The translations under genes and the position numbers were made by a program. From positions 22,034 to 86,033 of the forward strand of contig NZ_MRCE01000026.1 in assembly GCF_001904725.1 (NCBI RefSeq): DNA of 64,000 nt, read 5' to 3'. Source of the stretch: Phormidium ambiguum IAM M-71 (GTDB taxonomy: Bacteria; Cyanobacteriota; Cyanobacteriia; Cyanobacteriales; Aerosakkonemataceae). The notes below the pieces were generated by a model. It saw only the letters and a program-made list of their open reading frames with translations, was not told the DNA's origin and did no database searches. This document shows positions 1 through 8,954 of this stretch, one piece after another (within the stretch, counting starts at the first letter, position 1; each line of letters opens with the position of its first letter).

Positions 1-10
1 CAGACAGGTG

Positions 11-1240
11 ATGGCGATCGGACTTCCTGAATTACAGCAATGGGTATTAGAAATAGAAGCATCCCAGAAAGATATCAATATGCTTTCATCTAATTTTGAG
101 ACAAGAGAATTAGTCAACATAAATGGTTTTCCTGTTCAGGATATTCTAATATTTAGCGAAAGCGACGAAAAGTGGTGTTTAGTAGAAAAAATTCGTAGTT
201 TTCAAGTAAATAGGGGTAACTACATTGACTTGAGCGGCGTTGACTTGAGCGATGCTTATTTGAGTAAAGTGTATATCTCACACGCAAAGTTAAGGAATGC
301 AGATTTAAGTAATTGCGATCTCAGCAGTGCCAACCTGAGTTATGCCAACCTGAGCGGTGCTAACTTGAGCGGTGCTGACTTGAGCGGTGCTAACTTGAGC
401 GGTGCTGACTTGAGCGGTGCTGACTTGAGTGATGCCAACCTGATTGATGCCAACCTGATTAGTGCCAACCTCCGTGCTGTAGTTATTGACGAGCGGACAA
501 AATTCAATGATAAATGGCGTTTAGTTTGGGAAATTATTAATCAGGGAACAGAAAATCGAAACCTGCGCGGTGCTGACTTGAGTAGTGCTGACTTGAGTAG
601 TGCTGACTTGAGCAGTGCTGACCTGAGCAATACCAACTTAAGCTTTGCCAACCTAAGAAATGCCAACCTGAGAAATGCCAACCTGAGCGGTGCTGACTTG
701 AGCGGTGCTAACTTGAGCGGTGCTGACTTGAGCGGTGCTGACTTGAGTGATGCCAACCTGATTGGTGCCAACCTGATTGGTGCCAACCTCCGTGCTGTAG
801 TTATTGACGAGCGGACAAAATTCAATGATAAATGGCGTTTAGTTTGGGAAATTATTAATCAGGGAACAGAAAATCGAAACCTGCGCGGTGCTGACTTGAG
901 TAGTGCTGACTTGAGCAGTGCTGACCTGAGCAATACCAACTTAAGCTTTGCCAACCTAAGAAATGCCAACCTGAGAAATGCCAACCTGAGCAGTGCTGAC
1001 TTGAGCTTTGCTGACTTGAGCAGTGCTGACCTAAGTAATGCCAACCTAAGCAGTGCTGACTTGAGCAGTGCCAACCTGAGAAATGCCAACCTAAGCAGTG
1101 CTGACTTGAGCTTTGCTGACTTGAGCTTTGCCGACCTAATTGCCGCAAAAGTTGAAAAAGCTCAATTCGGCAATAACGAAGGAATTTACGAAGAAATGAA
1201 GCAAGATCTTAAAAAAAGAGGCGCAAAGTTTGAGGATTAA
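11..1240 (+). CDS. Pentapeptide-repeat protein
   Basis: After about 75 non-repeat residues, most of the protein is A(D/N)LSx pentapeptides ([15 protein letters not shown]), which are known to form a right-handed quadrilateral beta-helix. Two insertions with the core [17 protein letters not shown] interrupt the helix. A 318-bp (106-residue) block is duplicated in tandem with near identity: the TKFNDKW insertion lies about 490-545 and again 808-863. A GTG at 8 precedes the ATG at 11, and the frame is open to the window edge, so the true start may lie outside. No signal peptide, membrane segment or catalytic domain is visible, and the function is unknown. Confidence 0.85.
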   Translation: MAIGLPELQQWVLEIEASQKDINMLSSNFETRELVNINGFPVQDILIFSESDEKWCLVEKIRSFQVNRGNYIDLSGVDLSDAYLSKVYISHAKLRNADLSNCDLSSANLSYANLSGANLSGADLSGANLSGADLSGADLSDANLIDANLISANLRAVVIDERTKFNDKWRLVWEIINQGTENRNLRGADLSSADLSSADLSSADLSNTNLSFANLRNANLRNANLSGADLSGANLSGADLSGADLSDANLIGANLIGANLRAVVIDERTKFNDKWRLVWEIINQGTENRNLRGADLSSADLSSADLSNTNLSFANLRNANLRNANLSSADLSFADLSSADLSNANLSSADLSSANLRNANLSSADLSFADLSFADLIAAKVEKAQFGNNEGIYEEMKQDLKKRGAKFED

Positions 1241-1491
1241 ACGTAATGATTTAGATGACTATGTTAGTAATTTATTTTGACGATATCGAAAATTTAGAAC
1301 AGTTAAATTATTCCCGATGAATATACCATCATCCTTAGCAGCAACTATATCTAATAATTTATTCAATAAATCATTGTACTTTTCTATTAATTCTGAGAGC
1401 GTCTATATTTTTAAGCTGGTTTACCCAGTGCCACTACTCGAATAACATTAGATTACTTTCCAATATCTCTTTCGACAATGCCCCATTAAAA
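1241..1491. other. Intergenic gap, nothing recognised
   Basis: AT-rich stretch between the pentapeptide gene and the recombinase. I see no open frame of useful length, no terminator hairpin and no repeat shared with the rest of the window. Confidence 0.5.
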
Positions 1492-2106
1492 ATGAAGATT
1501 GACAGGCACGGCAAAGCTAAAATCCTCACCCAGTCTGAAATCCAGCTATTGTTTACCCAAGGGTTACAGTCAGACCATGACCGTGCTTTATTTGGCATTT
1601 GTTTATTTTCAGCCTGTCGAATCATGGAAGCTTGCACCCTGCTGACTCTCGATGTTTATGACCATAGTGGCAGAGTCAGACCCACCATGATTATTCGGAA
1701 AGCCAATACAAAAGGTAAGCTGGCAACTCGCACCATTCATATAATTGATGACCTGCGACGGTTATTAGTTAATTACAAACCGAGTCCCGGTCAGCATTAC
1801 TTATTTCCAGGTCGGTTCAAGGGACACATTGACTCTGACTCAGCCAGTCGCATACTGCGGAAAGCTTGCTTTAGAGTAGGAATAGAGGGAAGTAGTACCC
1901 ATAGTTTCAGACGAACTGCTCTAACTATGATGAGTGATTCTGGGATACCGCTAAGAGTAATTCAGGAGATATCAGGACATAGAAATTTAGAGCAATTGCA
2001 GGAATATTTAGAAGTAAGAGACGAACAAGTAAGGGGAGCATTATCAACATTATCGATGCTTTCACCTGTGCCAGAAGCCGGGAAATATGAGATAAACCTC
2101 CTGTAG
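1492..2106 (+). CDS. Tyrosine recombinase/integrase (short, catalytic domain only)
   Basis: A site-specific tyrosine recombinase of 204 residues that cuts and rejoins DNA through a covalent phosphotyrosine. The catalytic set is visible in order: Arg43 (ACRIME), a lysine in the RKANTKGK hairpin near 74-76, His137-x-x-Arg140 (HSFR), His163 (GHRN) and Tyr172 (EYLE). The N-terminal SAM-like core-binding domain of XerC/D-type enzymes is missing, so this is either a naturally short cyanobacterial form or a truncated one. The next frame is a hydrolase gene with no start, which suggests an integration or recombination boundary here. I saw no attachment-site repeat. Confidence 0.85.
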   Translation: MKIDRHGKAKILTQSEIQLLFTQGLQSDHDRALFGICLFSACRIMEACTLLTLDVYDHSGRVRPTMIIRKANTKGKLATRTIHIIDDLRRLLVNYKPSPGQHYLFPGRFKGHIDSDSASRILRKACFRVGIEGSSTHSFRRTALTMMSDSGIPLRVIQEISGHRNLEQLQEYLEVRDEQVRGALSTLSMLSPVPEAGKYEINLL

Positions 2107-3659
2107 ATTTTTCGACTGACCGTTCTAATGTAATAGGATCGATTAATCAGGGATCTAACGATATCGGTAGCGGCAAGAATGGTATTAATTTTGATTGGGG
2201 TAATGGTCTTCCTAAAAATAAAGACAATAATATTGACGACCGCTTACCCGGTGACTATTTTGCCATCAGTAGCCATACCAAAGCCCATTTTGATGCAGGT
2301 AAGAAGTACCGCTTTACAGTGAGAGGAGACGACGGATTCAAACTGCTTGCTAAAAACTGGGATTTACCAGACAGCGATCCTAATAAGTGGGTTTATATTA
2401 CGCCCAAGGATCAATGGCAGCAATCTTACGGAGAAACAGTTTATGAGTTTACATTGCCTCAGAATGCCCCGACTGGCTGGTACGACTTCCACTTCCATTT
2501 CTATGAACAAGGTGGAGATGCGAACTTCAACCTTTCTTGGGAAGCGGTTCCTTCAAATGGCGGTGGAATTCCTCCTGGAGGCAGTTACTATCCAGAACTA
2601 TCAACACTAACTGACGCTCAATGGGATGAATATAGTGGTGACAATACTCGCTTTGACGGTATTGTATGGCCTGGATATGAATTCGAGGATGAGAGATACA
2701 AAACACCAGTCTCCATTGCACAGATATACACCAATCTTACAGAAGCAGTTTTTGGCAGTCGTTATCCAATGAGCGCTGGGTACTTGCACGATCCTAGTTA
2801 CTACAACGGAAGATTCGGTCCGAACGGTATAAAAGTTTGGCATCCTGCCATCGATATTATGGGTACAGGTGGCAAGGAAGTCAAAGCTTTAATTGGAGGG
2901 ACTGTGACCTATGTAAGTGTTACTGGTAAGCCAAATGGCTATATCACAGGCATTAAGGCTGATGATGGCAATCTCTGGCTTTATACTCACATAAACACTG
3001 CTGTTACACCTGGGCAAAGGATAGAACCGGGAAATACAGTTGGTTATGTAACTCAAGCAGATGGTCACTTACACCTTGAAGTACAGAAGGGACATACTTA
3101 TCAACAGACTTGGAATAGAGGTAATGATTTTGATTTTGTAAAAGAAGCAACAATCAGTCCACTTCAAGCATTTTGGGACTGGAAGAATAGCAATTCGCAA
3201 GGAGAAACCACGAATCCTGGTTCGTCAGATGGCAGTGGTGGTGTTGCCGTACCCTTTGCTGAAGATGATGTAGACATCCTCGCCAGAACTATTTATGGAG
3301 AAGCAAGGAGTGAAAGTCTTGAAGGCAAGATTGCAGTGGCATGGGTTGTCAAAAACCGCGCCCTAAAATCCCCGAATTATGGATGGCCAAACGATATCGG
3401 CGATGTTGCTCAACAACCTTGGCAGTTTTCTGCATGGAACTATAACGATCCCAATAAAGCAATTATGCAAGCTCTTAATGGACAAGTGCTGGAAGACTAC
3501 AAAAAAATTGCCAGAGATGTTCTTGAAGGTGGTATCCCTGACCCAACATTGGGAGCAGATCACTATTACAACCCTAGTGCTGCAAGTCCAGACTGGCAGT
3601 ATGCTGGTGTGCAAACAACAGTTATTGGTAATCACGTATTCCGTAAGTTGGTGAGTTAG
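2091..3659 (+). pseudogene. 5'-truncated cell-wall hydrolase (M23 peptidase plus SleB domains)
   Basis: The reading frame is open from just after a stop at 2088-2090 and codes plausible protein (GSGKNGINFDWGNGLP, then DYFAISSHTKAHFDAGKKYRF) well before the first possible start, a GTG at 2319. The 5' end therefore looks lost rather than short. A PA14-like or beta-sandwich region comes first. Next is an M23 peptidase domain with HPAID and HLHLE zinc-ligand motifs, about 2840-3080. Last is a SleB-type hydrolase_2 domain, ILARTIYGEARSE to the end, about 3270-3659. The intact family digests peptidoglycan outside the cell. The upstream part is replaced by the recombinase gene, whose 3' end overlaps this frame. 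If expressed from 2319 it would still contain both hydrolase domains. Confidence 0.7.
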
Positions 3660-3789
3660 CTACTAGAGTATGAGTGCGATCGCCCTTTTTGTGATGTAAG
3701 TGATGGTTTGTATGAAAGTGCGATCGCTACTCGTTCTTATATTTTCTAATCTGGCAATTTCGGTGATTTAAGGACAATCAGATAAAACA

Positions 3790-4965
3790 TTAACAGTACC
3801 GCTGCATTAAAGCTTGGACACTTTGACGGTGAAATTCCACTAACTCAGGTGGTGAAATAACTTGTGCATTATTTAAATGTCGAAAAACCCAAAGGTTAAA
3901 TTCTGACAAAGAACGTGGGGGTAGTTGAATTTTATAGGTAACATAAGCTAATTGTCCAGTTTTACTATCTTTTGGCCCCGGTATTATTTTTTGGTTAACA
4001 TGACGACGTTCGCCTTCTAAAATAAAGGTGATAACTGGGGGAAAAAAACGTACTTCTATTGGTATTAAAGTTAATTTTCCTGCTAATTCTGCCTGTTGTT
4101 CTTCAAATTCGCCTAAGTTAAGTCCCCAACCATTTTCTAATAATTTATGAGCTTTGGCTAAACTTTTTTGTTGCAATTCTATGCCTCTACCAGTGGGATT
4201 AATAATTACACAGTAGTTTTTAAAACGGTTGATTCGTCCGATCGCTAAATGTCCATTACTACAATACTCAAATATTAAATACCAAGCAATGTCTACATAA
4301 ATTAATTGTAAAGGAAATACTTGTATAATGCCAGTATTTCGTTTTTGATAGGGGTCGGTAGCACGATAAATTTTGATCGCTTGTCCAGAATTAATCGCTT
4401 CTTCGACTAAATCAAGTTGGTGAAATAAGTTATGGCGATTTTTCCCTTTTCTAATCATTTCTTCTGGATCGGTATAATCAACAGCGCGGTTTAAGTGCTG
4501 TCTCACTGGATAAAAAAATTGTCCTTTCAGTTCTAAATTTAAGCCGCGTAATCGTTTCTCTAATGTATGATAAATGCGTCTAGCTTGGGGATTTCCTTGG
4601 TATTTAGCGGAGGATACTAAGGCATGAAAGGCAACTTGCAGTTCTTCTCGACTCATGGCTCCAGTTCCTAAATAATAACCGGAACAGTATTTGCGTCGAT
4701 CGAGAATTTGGTAATTTCTTAAGGTTTCTAAGTCTTTGCGAAGGGTGGGAAGAGAAACGTTAGTCAGTTCAATGTGCAACTCTTGAGCGAGTTTTTTTAA
4801 GTAAGTTTGCACTTGTTCTAAACTATTATGTCCTCGTTCTGTTAGTGAGTCTTCTGTTTCTAAACAGCCAACTCCGGGATACTTGACTAAGGTTGCAATC
4901 AGCAACATTAATCGGGCAAATGCTTGTTGGTCGGCGTGGGGGTGTAAGGTTGGTTTTTTAGCCAT
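3790..4965 (-). CDS. WYL-domain transcriptional regulator
   Basis: A 391-residue protein with an N-terminal winged-helix segment (about 15-105, ending TLRKDLETLRNYQIL), a linker with GTGAMSREELQ, and a WYL domain carrying AWYLIFEY near residue 230. WYL proteins bind nucleic acid or nucleotide ligands; in Synechocystis 6803 Sll7009 of this class represses a CRISPR system. It is divergently transcribed from CARF-HEPN protein 1 across a 278-bp gap, a normal place for an autoregulating repressor. The winged-helix/WYL half of the kinase fusion at 20660-22738 is a clear paralogue, sharing RKD, YQIL, a GTG motif and the WYL core. The regulated promoter is inferred from position only. Confidence 0.8.
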   Translation of the reverse strand: MAKKPTLHPHADQQAFARLMLLIATLVKYPGVGCLETEDSLTERGHNSLEQVQTYLKKLAQELHIELTNVSLPTLRKDLETLRNYQILDRRKYCSGYYLGTGAMSREELQVAFHALVSSAKYQGNPQARRIYHTLEKRLRGLNLELKGQFFYPVRQHLNRAVDYTDPEEMIRKGKNRHNLFHQLDLVEEAINSGQAIKIYRATDPYQKRNTGIIQVFPLQLIYVDIAWYLIFEYCSNGHLAIGRINRFKNYCVIINPTGRGIELQQKSLAKAHKLLENGWGLNLGEFEEQQAELAGKLTLIPIEVRFFPPVITFILEGERRHVNQKIIPGPKDSKTGQLAYVTYKIQLPPRSLSEFNLWVFRHLNNAQVISPPELVEFHRQSVQALMQRYC

Positions 4966-5243
4966 GATTTGCGATTTTTTAGCATAGTCAAGTGGGTCAG
5001 AAACTTAAATCTTGATGCTGTCTATCGCATTTCCGATCTGACACACCCTACTACTTAGTATTCCCAGCAATGTCAAGAAAAAAACAATATTCGGAAAAAT
5101 TATCAAGTTAGTTTTCTTTCCCTTGTTTCTAGGATTTCTCAGCTTGGGAAAGTAATTTGATAAATATTTTTAAATTCGAGCGGGTTCAGCAAAGCTTTTG
5201 TTAAGTTGAATACAGCTAAGTAAGGTGCAGTGAGATTGATTGC
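4966..5243. promoter_or_regulatory. Divergent promoter region of WYL regulator and CARF-HEPN 1
   Basis: AT-rich 278-bp gap between two divergent starts. It contains no gene, CRISPR repeat or obvious hairpin. It must hold both promoters and is the likely operator of the WYL regulator, but I cannot point to a clear dyad or a consensus sigma-70 pair. Confidence 0.4.
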
Positions 5244-6803
5244 ATGAAAGGGCAAGTAGAAGTTAATCGGGTGGATACTTTAATTATTACGGTGGGGACT
5301 CGTCAGGTGGGATGGCGATCGCCCGATCGCATTATCCGCTGTTTTGGTGCAGATGGCGATCGGGGATATCCGCCCCATATTGATGATTTGTATCGAGAAT
5401 TGAATATTGAACGGGGTTGTTATGAAGATACTAAACACCAACCTTTGTGGAGTGTGCGAGATTTAGGGGAACGTTATTATCAGCATTGTGCGGAATGGTT
5501 GGGGGATGATTTTAGTGCGATCGAGTTATTGTTGGATGAGAAAATTATTGCTGATAGTGTTAATAAAGGTTTAAAACATATTGTTTTAATCGCTACTAAT
5601 CAACCGGAAACTGTTTCTTGGGGGTATCGGCGGGCGGATACTTTTTGGTTAGCTGAGTTGATGAAGAAAAAGATTACTTCGGTTTGGAAACAGGTAAAGG
5701 TTGATGTTTTAGCTTTGATGGTTAATGCTAATCATCGGGAGGCGATTCGGCAAGAGTTGGAAAGTATAATTTTACCAATTTCTTTGGAGTCAATGCAAGC
5801 GGAAGAACCGGAAGAATTTGTCTTATTGATTGAAAATAAAGGTGCGGTTCCGGCAATCGCAGAAGGTTTAGAAATTTGTGCTGCTGCTTTAGTGCGTCAA
5901 TGCCAAGTTTTTAATATTAATCCCATTGAACCACAACCTAGTTTTTTACAAGAAGCTAACGGTTATTTTACGGCGCGAAAAGCTGAAGAGTACGAACTGA
6001 TTCCGGTTAGCGAGTATTTTTGGCCTTTGGAAAGATTGCGGGTAATTTCTGCTTGGGAAAGGGGAGATTTTCAGGAGGCGAAACTTTGGTTACAAGCTCA
6101 TCAAACTCGGCATAAAACTTTGTACCAATTGGCGGGATATTTGGCTTTATCTACTAATTGGGAAATTGTTAAGTTGATTAACGACCAGAATTTTATTCGG
6201 GGTTGGTTACGTTCTAAAGCTTTAAGCAGTTTGGCGAGTGAGGCACAAGTTAATCGTTGGTATGAACAGACAATTAAGTTACAAAAAAATGACTTTGCTC
6301 AAGCTTGGGAAAGTGTTTTTTTAATGGAGTTAGCTTTGCAAAAGGAAAATTATACAGCGGCTTTTATGCAGTTTAGTCAAACTTTGGAAAGGTTGCTTTA
6401 TTTACGTTGTCTGGAAGAAGATTGGATCGGGAAAGGATGGATTCAAATGGGAAGTGACCCAGACCCAAGTTTTAATAACTTAATATATGCTTGGTTACTG
6501 TTAAATCAGGTTTCTAAGTCTGATAATTTGTGGAAGTTATTTACTGCGATTCGCAAGAAACGTAATCGAATTATCCACAAAGCGGAACCTGTAACATTAT
6601 TGGATTTAAGAGATATGTGGACAAGCAATAATTTTCCGGTGAAAATACCCTTTGATGCGGCACAAGTTTCCTTGTTAATGGGGGGAATTTTACAGCAAGT
6701 TTGTCGTTCCTCTTGGCAAATCCCTGAAACAACTTTATTGCGTTCTCTTTATCAATGGGGTTTAGAAGTTTTGCAAAGTGAAGTAGCTTTTAATCAGACA
6801 TAA
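5244..6803 (+). CDS. CARF-HEPN ribonuclease, Csx1/Csm6-like (copy 1)
   Basis: A predicted cyclic-oligoadenylate-activated RNase of 519 residues. The N-terminus has a CARF-type Rossmann start, LIITVGTRQVGW, and a second conserved strand near LLIENKGAVPAIAEG. The C-terminal half is helical and carries a HEPN motif R440-N-R-I-I-H445 (Rx4H) inside RKKRNRIIHKAEP. In this family ligand binding by CARF switches on non-specific RNA cutting by HEPN. It stands upstream of csx18-cas1-cas2 with its own promoter region, divergent from the WYL regulator. It is more distant from the two other CARF-HEPN proteins here than they are from each other. The choice between Csx1 and Csm6 naming is open. Confidence 0.75.
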   Translation: MKGQVEVNRVDTLIITVGTRQVGWRSPDRIIRCFGADGDRGYPPHIDDLYRELNIERGCYEDTKHQPLWSVRDLGERYYQHCAEWLGDDFSAIELLLDEKIIADSVNKGLKHIVLIATNQPETVSWGYRRADTFWLAELMKKKITSVWKQVKVDVLALMVNANHREAIRQELESIILPISLESMQAEEPEEFVLLIENKGAVPAIAEGLEICAAALVRQCQVFNINPIEPQPSFLQEANGYFTARKAEEYELIPVSEYFWPLERLRVISAWERGDFQEAKLWLQAHQTRHKTLYQLAGYLALSTNWEIVKLINDQNFIRGWLRSKALSSLASEAQVNRWYEQTIKLQKNDFAQAWESVFLMELALQKENYTAAFMQFSQTLERLLYLRCLEEDWIGKGWIQMGSDPDPSFNNLIYAWLLLNQVSKSDNLWKLFTAIRKKRNRIIHKAEPVTLLDLRDMWTSNNFPVKIPFDAAQVSLLMGGILQQVCRSSWQIPETTLLRSLYQWGLEVLQSEVAFNQT

Positions 6804-6861
6804 GTAGGATGACTGAAGTCACCACAACAAACCGTTTGTTGTAGCGACTTCAGTCGTACTC
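6803..6861. terminator. Long imperfect hairpin after CARF-HEPN 1
   Basis: The segment right after the stop codon folds on itself: GACTGAAGTC on the left pairs with GACTTCAGTC on the right, with ACAACAAAC and GTTTGTTGT pairing inside. It could act as a terminator, but the lack of a U-run and the dense repeats nearby suggest a dispersed palindromic element. Confidence 0.45.
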
Positions 6862-6906
6862 ATAGGGTGTATCAGATTCTAAATTTCAGCAAAAAGATCA
6901 AAGGTT

Positions 6907-7061
6907 GTAGGGTGCGTCAGACCCTAAATCTGAATGACAAAATCAGGCTTTGAGCTTCTGACGCACCCTACTAATTGTGCTAAATTTCAGTTCAAACAAT
7001 GAAATGGTGCGTTACGTTAGCACTTTTCTTGAATGCCGTAGGCTATACGCACCCTACAAAT
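6907..7061. repeat. Paired MITE-like dispersed repeats
   Basis: Two elements lie side by side. The first is bounded by 14-bp inverted ends, GTAGGGTGCGTCAG at 6907 and CTGACGCACCCTAC at 6958. The second runs from GGTGCGTTACGTTAGCAC to GCTATACGCACCCTAC. The same pair in the same order recurs at 42131-42277. No coding frame is present, so these look like non-autonomous mobile repeats. Confidence 0.6.
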
Positions 7062-7138
7062 AGATATTGTCTGCTTCAAGTCCCCCTTATTAAGGGGGAT
7101 TTAGGGGGATCTCCAATTAGTTGCATTCATTTTTGGAT

Positions 7139-7190
7139 TAGTCCGCGTAGGCGGACTTGGTTTGTGTAGACGCGGTTGAAACCGCAGAGT
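7139..7190. repeat. Dispersed double-hairpin repeat (copy 1 of 3)
   Basis: The repeat begins TAGTCCGCGTAGGCGGACTT and includes TTTGTGTAGACGCGGTT; it forms two small hairpins, GTCCGCgtaGGCGGAC and GCGGTTgaAACCGC. Near-identical copies are at 39341-39390 and 41650-41698. Confidence 0.6.
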
Positions 7191-7215
7191 TTTCTAAGAT
7201 AATTGAGGCAAAATT

Positions 7216-7494
7216 ATGTATTTCTCTTCTCGTAGTGCATTTGTGAGAAATGTTGCTGTGGCGATGATTAATGGTGCGGTGACTTTAGTGATTTTATTGA
7301 TTGCGCCTTTAGGTTTAGCAACGGTAATTACTAATACTTTGTTAGTAGTAATCGGCAGTTTTATTACAGCGACGGTTGCGGATCGAGTGGTAAAATTTTT
7401 ACAACCAAATACGATGGATGCGGAAGTTTTACCTCGTTCTCGTGGTGCTTCAATTCGTCAGCAAGAAAATCGGGATGATTTAGATAGAAGATAA
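7216..7494 (+). CDS. csx18: Csx18-like small membrane protein (copy 1)
   Basis: A 92-residue protein with two hydrophobic helices (about residues 10-36 and 38-56: AVTLVILLIAPLGLATVIT, then NTLLVVIGSFITATVA) and a polar, arginine-rich C-terminal tail. It sits directly before cas1, whose ATG overlaps this stop codon by one base (TAATG), so the two are translationally coupled. A close copy stands before cas1 in module 2 (24133-24414). Position and form match the cyanobacterial Csx18 family. The molecular function of that family is not known to me; inner-membrane location is predicted from the helices. Naming is from memory of the family. Confidence 0.65.
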   Translation: MYFSSRSAFVRNVAVAMINGAVTLVILLIAPLGLATVITNTLLVVIGSFITATVADRVVKFLQPNTMDAEVLPRSRGASIRQQENRDDLDRR

Positions 7495-8486
7495 TGGCAA
7501 CTCTTTACGTTTCTCGCCAGGGTTGTTATGTGATTTTAGACCAGGAAATGTTGGTAGTTAAGCAGGGGGAAACTGTATTTGGCGAGGTGCAGTTACCTTT
7601 GTTGGAACAAGTGTTAATTTTTGGGAAATCTCAGGTGACAACTCAGGCGATTCGAGCTTGTTTATGGCGGAATATTCCTATTGCTTATCTGTCGCGGATG
7701 GGTTATTGTTATGGGCGAATTTTGCCCATCGAACGAGGTTATCGTCAGCTGTCTCGCTACCAACAACAGTTGACTAATCTGGAACGTTTATTAGTGGCGC
7801 AAAAAATTGTTGAAGCGAAGTTGAAAAATTGTCGGGTGATTTTACAACGACAACAGCGACGACAAAGTTCTCCGACAGTTGGTTTTGCGGTGGAAAATTT
7901 AGAGTATTTAATTGGAAAGGCGGGAAATGCAGATACTATTGAGCGATTAATGGGTTTTGAAGGGGCGGGGGCGGCGCAGTATTTTTCGGCTTTTGGGGAG
8001 TGTATTAATAATAGTGAGTTTGTGTTTGCGGGGCGTTCTCGTCGTCCTCCAGGTAATCCCATTAATGCGATGTTAAGTTTTGGTTATCAGGTGGTTTGGA
8101 ATCATTTGTTGAGTTTAATTGAGTTACAAGGTTTAGATCCTTATTCGGGTTGTTTGCATCAGGGAAACGAACGTCATGCGGCGTTAGCTTCGGATTTAAT
8201 TGAGGAGTTTCGTGCGCCTTTGGTTGATGCTTTGGTTTTGTATTTGGTTAATCGGCGGATGGTGAGTGTAAATCAAGATTTTGTTTATCATGATGGGGGG
8301 TGTTTTTTGAATGATTCGGGGCGGGGAAAGTTTTTGCAAGCGTTTGTACAACGGATGGAGGAAAGGGTGGAATCTGTGACGGGGGAAAAGCAACCTAAAT
8401 GGGATTTGTTAACTCAACAGGTGAAGTTTTTTAAGCAGTTTGTTTACAATTCCAGTTTGGGTTATCGTCCTTATCAAATCCGTTAG
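7494..8486 (+). CDS. cas1: Cas1 integrase (adaptation module 1)
   Basis: A 330-residue Cas1, which with Cas2 inserts new spacers at the leader end of the array. Metal-binding residues are in place: Glu156 (GFEGAGAAQYF), His222 (GCLHQG) and Asp234 (SDLIEEFRAP). It overlaps the csx18 stop by one base, and cas2 follows after three bases. It is very similar to the Cas1 of module 2, with the same residue numbering at the active site. Array 1 lies directly downstream in the same direction, so this module probably serves it. Confidence 0.95.
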   Translation: MATLYVSRQGCYVILDQEMLVVKQGETVFGEVQLPLLEQVLIFGKSQVTTQAIRACLWRNIPIAYLSRMGYCYGRILPIERGYRQLSRYQQQLTNLERLLVAQKIVEAKLKNCRVILQRQQRRQSSPTVGFAVENLEYLIGKAGNADTIERLMGFEGAGAAQYFSAFGECINNSEFVFAGRSRRPPGNPINAMLSFGYQVVWNHLLSLIELQGLDPYSGCLHQGNERHAALASDLIEEFRAPLVDALVLYLVNRRMVSVNQDFVYHDGGCFLNDSGRGKFLQAFVQRMEERVESVTGEKQPKWDLLTQQVKFFKQFVYNSSLGYRPYQIR

Positions 8487-8489
8487 TTT

Positions 8490-8771
8490 ATGTTGTTTTA
8501 TGTGGTGGTTTATGATGTTCCTTGCGATAAGCGACGGAAGAAGGTGGCTGATTTGTTGGAAGGTTATGGGAGGCGGGTGCAGTTGAGTGTTTTTGAATGT
8601 GTGTTGAATGCTAGTCAATATGATGAGTTACGAAAACGTTTGCAAAAGCGGGTGAAGTTGGCGGAGGATAGCGTGCGGTTTTATCCTTTGTCTGGTCATA
8701 CTTTATCACAGGTGGAAACTTGGGGTGTGGGGCCAGCAATTACGGTGTTTCCTCAGTCGGTGATTATTTGA
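8490..8771 (+). CDS. cas2: Cas2 (adaptation module 1)
   Basis: A 93-residue Cas2 with the typical ferredoxin-like opening FYVVVYDVP (Asp9 in the YD motif), RRKKVADLLEGYGRRVQ, and VRFYPL at the dimer strand. It forms the structural core of the Cas1-Cas2 integration complex. It starts three bases after cas1. The array 1 leader begins at its stop codon. Confidence 0.95.
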   Translation: MLFYVVVYDVPCDKRRKKVADLLEGYGRRVQLSVFECVLNASQYDELRKRLQKRVKLAEDSVRFYPLSGHTLSQVETWGVGPAITVFPQSVII

Positions 8772-8954
8772 TGGTGGCGAGGGTGAGGGAAAATGGCGGA
8801 AATGACGCTGTTACGTTGTGAGCCTCGGTGCTTTGCTGGGTAAGGATTTGGGCGTTTTTTTCTTGGTCTGTTTGTGGCTGGAGGGGTGTTATAATTGGGG
8901 AGCCTCGCAAATGACCTCTGAATCGCTTGTCTGTTCTGGGTTTTGGCAGTGGCT
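8772..8954 (+). promoter_or_regulatory. Leader of CRISPR array 1
   Basis: A 183-bp non-coding segment between cas2 and the first intact repeat. It contains a perfect -10 hexamer TATAAT at 8890-8895, about 60 bases before the array. A good -35 at standard spacing is not evident (TTGGTC at 8863 is 21 bases off). The leader side is supported by the other end of the array, where the last repeat is degenerate. Confidence 0.6.

Noticed and set aside
541..1148. Several minus-strand frames with Leu/Ser/Ala repeats
   Set aside because: Shadows of the pentapeptide-coding strand; their composition follows the repeat period.
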